This document shows, in pieces, positions 1 to 9,831 of a DNA stretch of 64,000 bases. The translations under genes were made by a program, and so were the position numbers. The notes beneath the pieces are model-generated. The model was not told the origin of the DNA, did not search any database, and saw only the letters and a program-made list of their open reading frames with translations. Where the stretch lies: positions 248,001-312,000 of the forward strand of contig NZ_JAXCHT010000002.1 of the NCBI RefSeq assembly GCF_035984655.1, written 5' to 3'. The stretch comes from Actimicrobium sp035984655. Its GTDB lineage: Bacteria > Pseudomonadota > Gammaproteobacteria > Burkholderiales > Burkholderiaceae_D. Position 1 is the stretch's first letter. Each line of letters begins with the position of its first letter.

Positions 1-806
1 GGATTCTGCTTGATATTGCGGGTCAGCGTGAAGCCATCCATCTCAGGCATCTCAAGATCGGTCAGCACCAGCGCAACCTTGTCCTGAACGGTCTTGCCCT
101 CGGCTTCGGCGGCACTGGCGATCGACTGCAGTTTTTCCCAGGCTTCCTTGCCGGTCTTGGTCATGACCCACTGCACGCCCATGGCATCAAAGCCGGCTTC
201 GATCAGCGCGCGCGCCACGAACGAATCGTCGGCTGCCAGAATCACACTGCCAGGTTTGAGGATCACTTTCGGACCGATGGTTTCCGGGTCGGCCTCGACA
301 CTGGAATCGGGCATGATCTGCCGCAGAATCTGCTCCACATCCAGCACCTGTGCCAGCCGGGTTGGTTCGCCGGGCGCTTCCAGCCGGGCGATGCTGGTGA
401 TCATTCCGCCGACGCCGCTGGCTTCCGCCGACAACACCTGGCTCCATTCCAGTCGCACGATTTCTTCCACTGCCTCGACGGCAAAGGCCTGGGTAGAGCG
501 GGCGAATTCGGTGACCAGCATGATATTCAGACCGGTCTTCGGCGTGCAGCCGATCAGCGCCGGCAAATCGATCACCGAAATGATCTGCCCGCGCAAATTC
601 ACCACCCCCAGCAAATTCGGATGCGCGCCCGCCACCGCGGTGAGCTCGGGCATGGCAACGATTTCGCGAATCTTGAACACGTTGATGCCATACAGCTCGG
701 AACGGTCACCCCGGGCGTCGCCGCCGAGGCGAAACAACAGCAATTCGAACTGGTTGGTGCCGGTCAGATTGGTGCGTTCGTCAACTTCTTGCTGTACTGA
801 TTTCAT
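1..806 (-). CDS. cheV: Chemotaxis protein CheV (C-terminus beyond window)
   Basis: Chemotaxis coupling protein with an N-terminal CheW-like domain and a C-terminal receiver domain; it links receptors to CheA at the cytoplasmic membrane. Translation from the ATG at 806 gives at least 268 residues and runs off the left edge. The CheW part spans roughly residues 18-165, with the family-typical stretch LLGVVNLRGQIISVIDLP. The receiver part begins near residue 190 (VILAADDS) and contains the likely phospho-acceptor Asp in LVLTDLEMPEMDG; the window ends shortly after it. The nearest upstream gene is a GST 83 bp away, and no other chemotaxis gene is visible, so this is probably an isolated cheV. Identification is firm; the 3' end is not seen. 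Confidence 0.93.
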   Translation of the reverse strand, partial: MKSVQQEVDERTNLTGTNQFELLLFRLGGDARGDRSELYGINVFKIREIVAMPELTAVAGAHPNLLGVVNLRGQIISVIDLPALIGCTPKTGLNIMLVTEFARSTQAFAVEAVEEIVRLEWSQVLSAEASGVGGMITSIARLEAPGEPTRLAQVLDVEQILRQIMPDSSVEADPETIGPKVILKPGSVILAADDSFVARALIEAGFDAMGVQWVMTKTGKEAWEKLQSIASAAEAEGKTVQDKVALVLTDLEMPEMDGFTLTRNIKQN

Positions 807-889
807 GGCGTCCCTTTGGTTGCATATGAGAAACAAAATTCGTCCCCCATTATGCATTCATATCGGGTCCAATGACGCACTGTTGTGGC

Positions 890-1585
890 TTAACGTTTGG
901 TGGCGTATTGCAGCGAACCGAACAGGACTTCGGTGGCTTTCGCATCGGTCAGCGGCTTGCGCAAGTTGGCCAGCACCGCCACGCCGCGTTGTACCGCAGG
1001 GCGCGCGCTGATGTCGCTGAACCAGCGCTGCACATGCGGGTAGTCGGCCAGCGTGATGCCCTGGTTATCGTGCGAACGCAACCATGGAAAGGTGGCGATG
1101 TCGGCGATGGTGTAGTCGCTGCCGGCCAGATACAGATGCTCGGACAGGCGCTTGTCCATGACGCCGTACAGCCGCTTGGCTTCGTTGCTGTAGCGATTGA
1201 ATGCATAGTCGATTTTCTCGGGCGCATAAATGCGGAAGTGGTGCGCTTGCCCGAGCATCGGGCCGACCCCGCCCATCTGAAACATCAACCATTGCAGCGT
1301 GGTGAATTTTTCACGGTCCGTCGCGCCGAGGAAGCGACCGCTTTTGCTGGCCAGATAGACCAGGATCGCGCCGGATTCGAACAAGGAAATCGGTGCGCCG
1401 TCAGGACCGTCGGCATCGACGATGGCCGGAATCTTGTTGTTGGGCGAGATCGCCAGGAAATCGGGTTTGAATTGGTCGCCAGCGCCGATATCGACGTGAT
1501 GAACGCGGTACGGCAAGCCAAGTTCTTCGAGCAGGATGTGGACTTTGTGGCCGTTCGGGGTGGCGGTGGAATAGACGTCGATCAT
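890..1585 (-). CDS. Glutathione S-transferase, YfcG-like
   Basis: A 231-residue soluble GST-fold protein. The thioredoxin-like N-terminal domain has the YfcG-type active-site segment with Thr9 and Asn11 (motif TATPNGHK), the cis-Pro region SPNNKIPAIVD and the glutathione-binding pair FESGAIL. An all-helical C-terminal domain follows. Escherichia coli YfcG is a glutathione-dependent disulfide-bond reductase, and this sequence matches that subgroup more closely than general GSTs; the disulfide reductase role here is inferred from that match. It lies 80 bp downstream of the acyl-CoA dehydrogenase gene on the same strand and may be cotranscribed with it. Confidence 0.9.
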   Translation of the reverse strand: MIDVYSTATPNGHKVHILLEELGLPYRVHHVDIGAGDQFKPDFLAISPNNKIPAIVDADGPDGAPISLFESGAILVYLASKSGRFLGATDREKFTTLQWLMFQMGGVGPMLGQAHHFRIYAPEKIDYAFNRYSNEAKRLYGVMDKRLSEHLYLAGSDYTIADIATFPWLRSHDNQGITLADYPHVQRWFSDISARPAVQRGVAVLANLRKPLTDAKATEVLFGSLQYATKR

Positions 1586-1665
1586 GGAAGCTCCGTGGGA
1601 GTGGGATGCGATCCGGGATTATGCAATGGTTTGGTACGGGCCGTTGCAGCCCGTACCCATGCCGC

Positions 1666-2928
<1,263 letters not shown>

Positions 2929-2945
2929 GTCGTCTCCTTGTGAAA

Positions 2946-4007
2946 TTATTTGCCCTGGCTGGCGTAGCGCCAACCCATTTCAGCCATCGGACGTGCCGCC
3001 TGGCCGGATTTGAGTGCCTGTGCGCTGGACGCCGTGCCATCGACGTAGCGCTTCATGATGCCCTGCAGGATGCCGGCCATGCGAAACATGTTGTAGGCCA
3101 GGTAGAAATTGAAGTCTTCGGCACGAATGGTCTTGCCGGTGCGGGCGCAATAGGTGGCGATGTACTCGGCCTCGGTCGGGATGCCGAGCGCCTTGTGATC
3201 CAGTCCACCGATGCCGCGGAACTGGCCGGGCGGAATGTGCCAGCTCATGCAGTGATAGGAAAAGTCGGCCAGCGGATGCCCCAGCGTCGACAGTTCCCAA
3301 TCCAGGATCGCCAGGATGCGCGGCTCGGTCGGATGAAACATCATGTTGTCGAGTCGGTAGTCGCCATGCACGATACTGGTTTCGTCGCCGGGTGGGATAT
3401 TCAGCGGCAGCCATGCCATGAGCTGATCCATCGCATCGATCTTTTCGGTTTCCGAGGCTTTGTACTGGCGCGTCCAGCGATCGATCTGACGGCCGAAATA
3501 ATTGCCGGGCTTGCCGAAGTCGGCCAGGCCGATGGCGGCGTAATCGATGGTGTGCAGCTGGGCGATGACGCGATTCATTTCATCGTAATAGGCGGCGCGC
3601 TCGACTGGCGTCATGCCCGGCAGGGATTGATCCCACAGCACCCGTCCCTCGACATATTCCATCACGTAAAAGGCGCGTCCGATGACGGCTTCGTCGGTGC
3701 ACAGCAGATATTGTTTTGCGGCTGGAAAGCCGGCCTTGCTGAGCGCATCCATGACGCGATATTCGCGGTCGATGGCATGCGCCGAGGCCAGCAGTTTGTC
3801 GGCCGGGCCGGGTTTGGTGCGCAGCACGTAATGCTGGCCGTCACTGCTGATCTTGAAGGTGGGGTTGGATTGGCCGCCCTTGAACTGTTCGACCGTGATC
3901 GGTGCGGAAAAGCCGCCAAGATGCTGCTGCAGATACGCCTGCAATGCCGCGACATCAAATTTCTGGCGATCGGCGACCGGCATGGTCCCCATGAAGTCTT
4001 CGTACAT
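2946..4007 (-). CDS. Phosphotransferase family protein (APH-like, ACAD10/11 N-terminal type)
   Basis: A 353-residue aminoglycoside-phosphotransferase-fold kinase. The catalytic loop SIVHGDYRLDNMMFHP and the metal-binding segment AILDWELSTLGHPLADF are intact, and the lobe I motif QFKGGQSNPTFKI is typical of the ACAD10/11-associated group. These kinases act on hydroxyacyl-CoA intermediates and not on antibiotics, so a resistance role should not be assumed. GGAGA lies just upstream of the ATG at 4007; a second Met five codons in is an alternative start. The gene sits between a histidine phosphatase and the acyl-CoA dehydrogenase on the same strand, supporting a shared acyl-CoA catabolic pathway. 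Confidence 0.9.
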   Translation of the reverse strand: MYEDFMGTMPVADRQKFDVAALQAYLQQHLGGFSAPITVEQFKGGQSNPTFKISSDGQHYVLRTKPGPADKLLASAHAIDREYRVMDALSKAGFPAAKQYLLCTDEAVIGRAFYVMEYVEGRVLWDQSLPGMTPVERAAYYDEMNRVIAQLHTIDYAAIGLADFGKPGNYFGRQIDRWTRQYKASETEKIDAMDQLMAWLPLNIPPGDETSIVHGDYRLDNMMFHPTEPRILAILDWELSTLGHPLADFSYHCMSWHIPPGQFRGIGGLDHKALGIPTEAEYIATYCARTGKTIRAEDFNFYLAYNMFRMAGILQGIMKRYVDGTASSAQALKSGQAARPMAEMGWRYASQGK

Positions 4008-4080
4008 CGTGTCTCCTTCGTTTTGCTTTTTTGTATTCTATCCGAATGAATCGTACGGTCGTACTATTTCTTCCGGAGTC

Positions 4081-4785
4081 TCACAATCCGCGGAATTTTC
4101 GGTATTGGTCGAGCAGCGCTTCCATCGTGGTGCCGCGATAGTCGGCCTGTAGCGTTGCGGGCGGCGCAAAGTTCATCATGCGCACCACGCAGTCGGAAGC
4201 GGTCTCGCCGAGATCGAGGACATTGATGCAGCCGGCCGTCTGCGCCAGATTGCCCAGGTATAGCCGTTGCCCGGTCAGGGCGTACGACAGGATGGCGCGG
4301 TTGACGCCGCCATGCAGTACCAGCAGCACGGTGTCCCACGTAGTATCGGTACGCAGCCGGTCGATGGCGGGGTAGACGCGGTCGAGCAGGGCGCCAATGG
4401 TTTCACCGCCGAGGAATTGCTTGTGCTCGGGCACGACACCTTCGAATGCGCCGGTAAACGCCTCCTTCAGGTCGGCGTCGGCGATGGCTGCCAGCTTGCC
4501 GCCCTTGAGCTCCTGCAGATCCGGCCATGGTTCGAGGGCGATCTGCTGGCCGGTCTCGGTCAGCACCCGCTGCGCGGTTTCCATCGTGCGCGGCAGTCCG
4601 GAAACGATGACGCGATCAAACTGCACGCAGCCGTTGGCGAACACCTTGCCGGCGGCGCTGGCCTGAATCCTGCCCTGCTCGTTGAGCGGCACCGATTCCG
4701 GCGGGTAGGGCTTGCCGCTGGTATCGAAATAGCTCACGCTGCCATGTCGCATCAAATAGATGCGCCGCCGGGTCGGGCTGCTCAT
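4081..4785 (-). CDS. Histidine phosphatase family protein (phosphoglycerate mutase-like)
   Basis: A 234-residue branch-1 histidine phosphatase. The catalytic RHG motif is at residues 13-15 (YLMRHGSVSY), a second conserved Arg/Glu set lies in VSGLPRTMETAQ, and the later catalytic His is in LLVLHGGVNRAIL. Its start overlaps the stop of the upstream enoyl-CoA hydratase in an ATGA arrangement, indicating translational coupling. The substrate is unknown. Given neighbours that include a hydroxyacyl-CoA-type kinase, a role in dephosphorylating a pathway intermediate is conceivable, but this is only inference. Confidence 0.85.
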   Translation of the reverse strand: MSSPTRRRIYLMRHGSVSYFDTSGKPYPPESVPLNEQGRIQASAAGKVFANGCVQFDRVIVSGLPRTMETAQRVLTETGQQIALEPWPDLQELKGGKLAAIADADLKEAFTGAFEGVVPEHKQFLGGETIGALLDRVYPAIDRLRTDTTWDTVLLVLHGGVNRAILSYALTGQRLYLGNLAQTAGCINVLDLGETASDCVVRMMNFAPPATLQADYRGTTMEALLDQYRKFRGL

Positions 4786-5561
4786 CGGTAGTGTGGCGCG
4801 CGTTTTTCAAAGAAGGCAGTGATGCCTTCCTGGGCGTCGCGATGATGCAGGCTTTCGATGAAATTGTCCTTTTCGGCCGCGAAGTGTGTGGTCAGCGAAT
4901 TGCCTGGCGCATCGCGCAGCAAGCCCTTGATGCGTTCCACGGCATTGGGCGAGCGGCCCGCCAGTTGTTCGGCCCAGGCCAGGGCCGCATCCAGCGCGCT
5001 GCCGTCTGGCACGACCCGGTTGACGATACCGAATTGCTGCAACCGTGCGGCGCTGACCGGCTTGCCATCGAGCAGAATCTCACTGGCCAGCTGGCGCGGC
5101 AAACTCTGCCCGAGGAACCAGGAACCACCGCCGTCCGGCGTGAGTCCGACGCCAATGTACGCCATCAGAAATTGGGCGCTGTCGGCAGCGACGATCAGGT
5201 CGCAGGCCAGCGCGAGCGAGAATCCCGCGCCGGCAGCGCCGCCTTCGACAGCTGCAATCACGGGTTTCGGGCAATCGCGCAAGGCTTCGATCCAGCCATG
5301 CAACGCATCGATCGACGCGGCTTGCTCGCCCTTGGGTTGCGAACGCCGCGCCATCAGCTGGTTCAGATTGCCGCCGGAGCAAAAGAAACCGTCGGCGCCG
5401 GTCAGCACCACGGCCCGGATTGCATCTTCGCGTTCCGCGGTGGCGAGGGTTTCGATGGCGGCGGCAGCCATCGCCGGATCCAGCGCATTGCGTTTGCCCG
5501 GATTGGACATCGTCAGAATCAGGGTGGCGTCGCGGCGCGTGGCGGTGAGTTCTGCGGACAT
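4782..5561 (-). CDS. Enoyl-CoA hydratase/isomerase family protein
   Basis: A crotonase-fold protein of 259 residues, probably hydrating or isomerising an enoyl-CoA. The oxyanion-hole segments are visible as GADGFFCSGGNL and VEGGAAGAGFSLALACDLI; the second carries the family-typical position for the catalytic acid. The open frame extends upstream to 5798, but recognisable homology begins at MSAELTATRRDATLIL, so the ATG at 5561 is preferred even though its ribosome binding site is weak. It is the first gene of the run hydratase, phosphatase, kinase, acyl-CoA dehydrogenase, which fits a dedicated acyl-CoA degradation operon. Confidence 0.88.
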   Translation of the reverse strand: MSAELTATRRDATLILTMSNPGKRNALDPAMAAAAIETLATAEREDAIRAVVLTGADGFFCSGGNLNQLMARRSQPKGEQAASIDALHGWIEALRDCPKPVIAAVEGGAAGAGFSLALACDLIVAADSAQFLMAYIGVGLTPDGGGSWFLGQSLPRQLASEILLDGKPVSAARLQQFGIVNRVVPDGSALDAALAWAEQLAGRSPNAVERIKGLLRDAPGNSLTTHFAAEKDNFIESLHHRDAQEGITAFFEKRAPHYR

Positions 5562-5980
5562 GGTCAGGAATTCAGGAAGAGAAACGATCAAGGAGTCGAC
5601 CAGCGCCTTTGGTTTTCGGCGCGGGCTGTTCGGGAGTAATGGAAGCTTGCTTGCAACTTCAACATAAATCCATGAGAATGCATTTAAACACACTGATGAC
5701 GCGGGCTGAAGCCCTTTTGCCAATGATTCTTTGCCTTCTCCCACCGAATAATCCATTGCCATCTGCGTGGCCAGATCCAGCACCTGCGTCAACTCCATCC
5801 CGCCAATCGCATTCCTGGTCGCGTTTTCCAGCGTCTCCCGCGTGAACTATCAGTCGTTGTTGATGCCGCAGACGCACGCGCCGTTTTCTTTCCCAGAATG
5901 TTATTTCTTTTCTGCTGGCCGGATTTTGTGTATATGATTGGTGTGGATTCATAGTAACTATTGGTTGTAAAAAGAGGCAA
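5562..5980. other. Gene-poor stretch between divergent genes
   Basis: About 420 bp without a gene I can support. It must hold the promoters of the divergent enoyl-CoA hydratase and FimV-like genes. On the minus strand the hydratase frame stays open up to 5798 and, past two tandem stop codons, reads on with protein-like composition (for example FTRETLENATRNAIGG just upstream of the Met at 5798). I cannot match this to a family. It may be an N-terminal extension, a decayed small gene, or chance. Base composition is visibly more AT-rich near 5880-5985. Confidence 0.4.
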
Positions 5981-6001
5981 TTGAAAAGGGAACATGAGAA
6001 G

Positions 6002-7828
6002 ATGCTGCACCAATTGCGCACGCCGGAATTGACCCGTATTGCGTTCGCCGTACTGGCCGCGTGGATCGGCACCGCGCAAGCGGTGGGTCTGGGTTCAGCG
6101 CGCGTGCAGTCCGCTCTGGGCCAGCCGCTGCAAGTAGTGATCCCCCTGATCGGCACTGTCGGCCCGGATCTGACATCGGCCTGCATCAAGGCCCGTCTGG
6201 AATCGTCTGACGGCGCATTCATGAGCAGTCCCAACGTGGCATTGCGGCGTGCCGGAGCTGGCTCGGTCATCCTGTTGTCGACACGTGCGACCGTAAATGA
6301 ACCGGCATTGACGATCTCCGTTGACCTGGCGTGCGGCGCGGTCGTGCACCGCGAATTTCAGGTGCTGCTCGATCCGGTCGGCAACCTGCCGACGCTTGCC
6401 GATGCCGCCGACTTGCCGCTGCTCGACACCGCTCCAGTCGCTACATCGTCCCGTACTGAAAATATCCCATCCACAGTGGGTCGTGCCCGCAACCTGAACC
6501 CAAGGGCGCGCACGAATTCCGCTATCGCCGGCACCGCTAACAGCAACGCGCCCGCCAAACTGACGCCGGCCGCAACGCTGGCGCCCATCGGCGCACCGCG
6601 CAGCGTGCTCAAGCTGAGCAGCGACAGCTTGAGCAACGAAGACCTGGCCGCGCTCGGTCATCTGAAATTGAGCGGTGCGCTGGTCGATGCCGTCAGCAGC
6701 TCCGATGAAGTGCAGCGCCAGGAAATCCGTGACGCCCAGCGGCGCTTTGCGATGATCCTGCGCGGTGAAGATCCGCAGCGGGTTGCCGAACAGGCGCGTG
6801 CAGCAGAGCAGAGTCGCAATCTCCAGTTGACCCAGCAGGCGGCAACCAGTGCCAAACAACGCGACGCCGATCGCGTGGCGCTGGACGACCTGCGCCAACG
6901 CACATTGCCGTTCGGCTGGATGGTCGGGCTGGCGGCCTTGTTGCTGGCCAGTCTGGGTGCGGTTGGCTGGCTGTCGTGGCGCCTCTCTGCGCTGCGCAGG
7001 CAAGCGGTCAACGAGCCGTGGGATCGGACCGCGGCCTTCACCGAGCCCGAGCCGGAATTCATCCATGACGAACCGGAAGCGGACGTGTTCAGTCCCAACG
7101 AGTCTCAGGGTGTCGCCGGCGCAAGGCTGTTTGCCGACAGCGCCAAGGCGCCGGCCGATCTGGGTTCGGTGCCGGAATTCCTGCGCACGTCCGCCAGCCC
7201 GGCCCCTACGACCGGTACCATGGAATACACGCCGTCGCCCTTGCTGTTGTCGGAGATGGTTGAGTCCTCAAGCGGGGCGGCCGCGGCTGCACAAGTCGAT
7301 GCATTGCAGTTTTATCCCGGCAAGGTGGAACACCTGAAGGTGGAAGAAATTTCCGACGTGATGCAGGAAGCCGAGTTCTGGATGTCGCTCAATGACCCGC
7401 AGCGTGCCATTGAAATTCTTGAGCCGTATGGCGACGTCGAGCGGCCGGAGTCGCCGATGCCGTGGTTGTTTCTACTCGACCTGTACCGGTCCAACCACGA
7501 GCAGGCCAAATATGAGGCGCTGCGCGAGCGTGCCGGGACGGTCTTCAATGCGCGCATCCCGCCCTGGTCCGATGAAGGCAGTGAGATAGTCGACGGTCGC
7601 TCGGTGGAGGATTTTCCGCACATGATCGAGCAGATCTGCGCATTGTGGGAGACCGACCAGATCGTTCCGTATCTCGAATCGCTGGTGTTCGACAATCGCG
7701 AAGGTATTCGCACCGGCTTTGATCTGTCCGTTTATCAGGACATCATGATGCTGATGGCGATTGCGCGTGGATTTGACCGAACCCGTCGCACCCAGCCGTT
7801 CGGTGATCCACAATTGGCCAATGAATAA
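6002..7828 (+). CDS. FimV-like inner-membrane protein without LysM
   Basis: A 608-residue membrane protein. The N-terminus has a signal-like segment (RIAFAVLAAWIGTAQA) followed by the FimV N-terminal signature GLGSARVQSALGQPL and a beta-rich periplasmic domain. A low-complexity linker leads to a transmembrane segment near residues 306-328 (WMVGLAALLLASLGAVGWL). The acidic cytoplasmic tail ends in a TPR-like region around residues 450-600 (AEFWMSLNDPQRAIEILEPY) like the FimV C-terminal domain. No LysM motif is visible between them, unlike Pseudomonas FimV. ATG 6002 is preferred to TTG 5981 because AAGGG precedes it by 11 bases. FimV organises polar type IV pilus and secretion functions; the role here is inferred. 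Confidence 0.75.
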   Translation: MLHQLRTPELTRIAFAVLAAWIGTAQAVGLGSARVQSALGQPLQVVIPLIGTVGPDLTSACIKARLESSDGAFMSSPNVALRRAGAGSVILLSTRATVNEPALTISVDLACGAVVHREFQVLLDPVGNLPTLADAADLPLLDTAPVATSSRTENIPSTVGRARNLNPRARTNSAIAGTANSNAPAKLTPAATLAPIGAPRSVLKLSSDSLSNEDLAALGHLKLSGALVDAVSSSDEVQRQEIRDAQRRFAMILRGEDPQRVAEQARAAEQSRNLQLTQQAATSAKQRDADRVALDDLRQRTLPFGWMVGLAALLLASLGAVGWLSWRLSALRRQAVNEPWDRTAAFTEPEPEFIHDEPEADVFSPNESQGVAGARLFADSAKAPADLGSVPEFLRTSASPAPTTGTMEYTPSPLLLSEMVESSSGAAAAAQVDALQFYPGKVEHLKVEEISDVMQEAEFWMSLNDPQRAIEILEPYGDVERPESPMPWLFLLDLYRSNHEQAKYEALRERAGTVFNARIPPWSDEGSEIVDGRSVEDFPHMIEQICALWETDQIVPYLESLVFDNREGIRTGFDLSVYQDIMMLMAIARGFDRTRRTQPFGDPQLANE

Positions 7829-7892
7829 GAACGGCGGATAACACGCCGGACAGCTTTGATAACCAGCATACAAACGAAGGAGACTGGCGCAA

Positions 7893-8549
7893 ATGATCAA
7901 GTTAGGCGGTTTTGCACTGAGCAATTATTACAACAAGGTCAAGCTGGCCTTGCTCGAAAAAGACATTCCTTTCGAAGAGGTACTCTACTGGGCGGATCGC
8001 TCGCCGGCCCTGCTCGAACGCTCTCCGCTGGGGAAAATACCGTTCATCGAAACCGAGCAGGGTACGCTGTGCGAATCCCAGGTGATCGTTGATTATCTGG
8101 AACAGCAATTCCCGCAAGTGCCCCTGCTGCCGGCCGATCCGTTTGCGGCGGCCAAAGTCAGGGAGTTGATCGTATTTCTGGAGCTGCATCTGGAACTGGT
8201 CGCGCGCGAGCTGTATTTCGAAGCGTTCTTCGGCGGCAGCGTGTCCGACAGCATCAAGGCGCGCACGCACAAACTGTTGACCCGCAACGTGAAGGCATTC
8301 ACCCGCATGGCCAAGTTCGGACCCTACCTTGCTGGCGCCGAATTCACGATGGCAGATTGCGCGGCGCTGGCACATTTTCCGTTGATTGCAATGGCATCGA
8401 AAAAAGTGCTGGGCGAGGATGTGCTGGCGGACTTGCCGGTGCGGGAGTATCTGGCGATGCTGGCGGAACGGCCACACGTACAGCGCGTCAATGCAGACCG
8501 CAAGGCCGCACAGGCGCGCGCAGCAGAGAACAAACCGAAGCTTGATTGA
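7893..8549 (+). CDS. Glutathione S-transferase family protein
   Basis: A 218-residue GST. The N-terminal thioredoxin-like domain shows the early Ser/Asn-containing active-site segment LSNYYNKVKLALLEK, the cis-Pro turn GKIPFIETEQG and the glutathione-binding CESQVIVDYLE; the helical C-terminal domain carries ADCAALAHFPLI. A strong GGAG lies upstream of the ATG at 7893. It is 64 bp after the FimV-like gene and convergent with the HD-GYP gene, with only 17 bp between stops. It belongs to a different GST subgroup from the YfcG-like protein near the left edge. Substrate unknown. Confidence 0.87.
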   Translation: MIKLGGFALSNYYNKVKLALLEKDIPFEEVLYWADRSPALLERSPLGKIPFIETEQGTLCESQVIVDYLEQQFPQVPLLPADPFAAAKVRELIVFLELHLELVARELYFEAFFGGSVSDSIKARTHKLLTRNVKAFTRMAKFGPYLAGAEFTMADCAALAHFPLIAMASKKVLGEDVLADLPVREYLAMLAERPHVQRVNADRKAAQARAAENKPKLD

Positions 8550-8566
8550 AGTCGTGCGGGCAGGAT

Positions 8567-9706
8567 CTACAGGATCGCTTCGCTGCCCCACAGTTGCTGC
8601 ATGCTGAAGCGTACCGCAGCGTTTTCAGCATGAATCACTTCCCGGATCGCCAACAATGACTTGGACGAATCGCGCTTGATCGGAAATGACAGCGGGGCGC
8701 CACGCGGCCCCAGCAATGCATGCACGATCGGCGCGGTAGTGGTTGATCCTTTGGCGGTAACGACGCCGACTTCACCGTTCTCCAACCGAACAAACGTGCC
8801 GCACGGATAAACCCCCAGTTCATTGATCAGGGACTTGGCCATGCGCTGGTCGATGTTCTCCTTGTCGACAATCAGAATGTCGCGCAACGCAGCGTTCGGC
8901 AGCATCGGCTTGCGATAATTGCGGTCCGACACCCGGGCGCAGTAGCGGTCGGCGATGGCAATGATCTTGGCGTTGTCCGGCATCTCGGCGCCAGTTTTGC
9001 CAAACGGATAGCCACTGCCATTTTCGTTTTCGTGGTGCAGCAGAATGTAATTGAGCCAGTCCTGGTTGGTCACGCCGACATCGCGCAATAACTTGACCGT
9101 TTGCTCGGGGTGGGCGTGGATGGCCTGTCGATCCGGTTCCGCCAGCGGCTCCTGCCGTGCCTGGAATTGTTCCTGCTCGCGCAACATGCCCAGATTCATG
9201 GTCAGCGCAGCGGCTGCAATGACGGTGGTTTCTTCCTTTGACTTGCCCATGCCGCGCGCGATCAGGATCGATACGATGGCGGTGTCGACGCAGTGGCGCA
9301 CCGGGTAATGTCCGGAGTCCTGATTGAGCAAAATGGTGGCCATCGCAATGTCGCGATTGAGCGTCGTGGCAAACTGGAGCGCATTGGCCACCTCCAGGAA
9401 TTTTCCCTGAATGTCCGGTTCGTTGCCGAGATTGAACTGCAGCCGTTCGAGCCGCTTTTCGGCCAGATTGATCATGCGCAGGATCGAGGGCGGTTCGCGC
9501 AATGTCGCCGCCGCTGGCGCCTTGCTGCCACCCCCATTACGATCGCCATCAATGAACATGCCACGTGAAATCAGCGTGTCGATCTGCTGTTCGCGCTGGA
9601 TGACCTGGCCGCGCTTGAGCAGCAGGTTGCCGGAGGCGTCAGTAACGTCCCACTGTAGCGGTTGCCCCAGCGTGATGTCGGACATACTGATGCGGCGTTG
9701 TTCCAT
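8567..9706 (-). CDS. HD-GYP-domain protein with degenerate HD dyad
   Basis: A 379-residue HD-GYP-type protein, the fold of a class of cyclic di-GMP phosphodiesterases. An N-terminal regulatory region of about 110 residues precedes the HD-like region. The later motifs are clear: HAHPEQTVKLL with His199, LHHENENGSGYP at 223-234, and IAIADRYCARVSDRNYRKP. The canonical HD pair, expected in a LLHDIGK-like context, is replaced by Met170-Asn171 in ALTMNLGM, so two metal ligands are missing and phosphodiesterase activity is doubtful. A Met at residue 8 is an alternative start. The gene stands alone on the minus strand. Confidence 0.85.
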   Translation of the reverse strand: MEQRRISMSDITLGQPLQWDVTDASGNLLLKRGQVIQREQQIDTLISRGMFIDGDRNGGGSKAPAAATLREPPSILRMINLAEKRLERLQFNLGNEPDIQGKFLEVANALQFATTLNRDIAMATILLNQDSGHYPVRHCVDTAIVSILIARGMGKSKEETTVIAAAALTMNLGMLREQEQFQARQEPLAEPDRQAIHAHPEQTVKLLRDVGVTNQDWLNYILLHHENENGSGYPFGKTGAEMPDNAKIIAIADRYCARVSDRNYRKPMLPNAALRDILIVDKENIDQRMAKSLINELGVYPCGTFVRLENGEVGVVTAKGSTTTAPIVHALLGPRGAPLSFPIKRDSSKSLLAIREVIHAENAAVRFSMQQLWGSEAIL

Positions 9707-9831
9707 GTTTTATCCGGTTAGAGACTGAATTGCAGAAAATTGCCTGGCTGCGATCTGTGGGAACGAGTACCGGAAACCGGCTCTTCGTAGATGAATAATA
9801 GGCAGTTGCCGTAAAAAATGCACTAAAGAAA

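Noticed and set aside
2946..4007. Aminoglycoside-resistance phosphotransferase
   Set aside because: Sequence and context fit the ACAD10/11-associated kinase group in an acyl-CoA operon, not antibiotic resistance.
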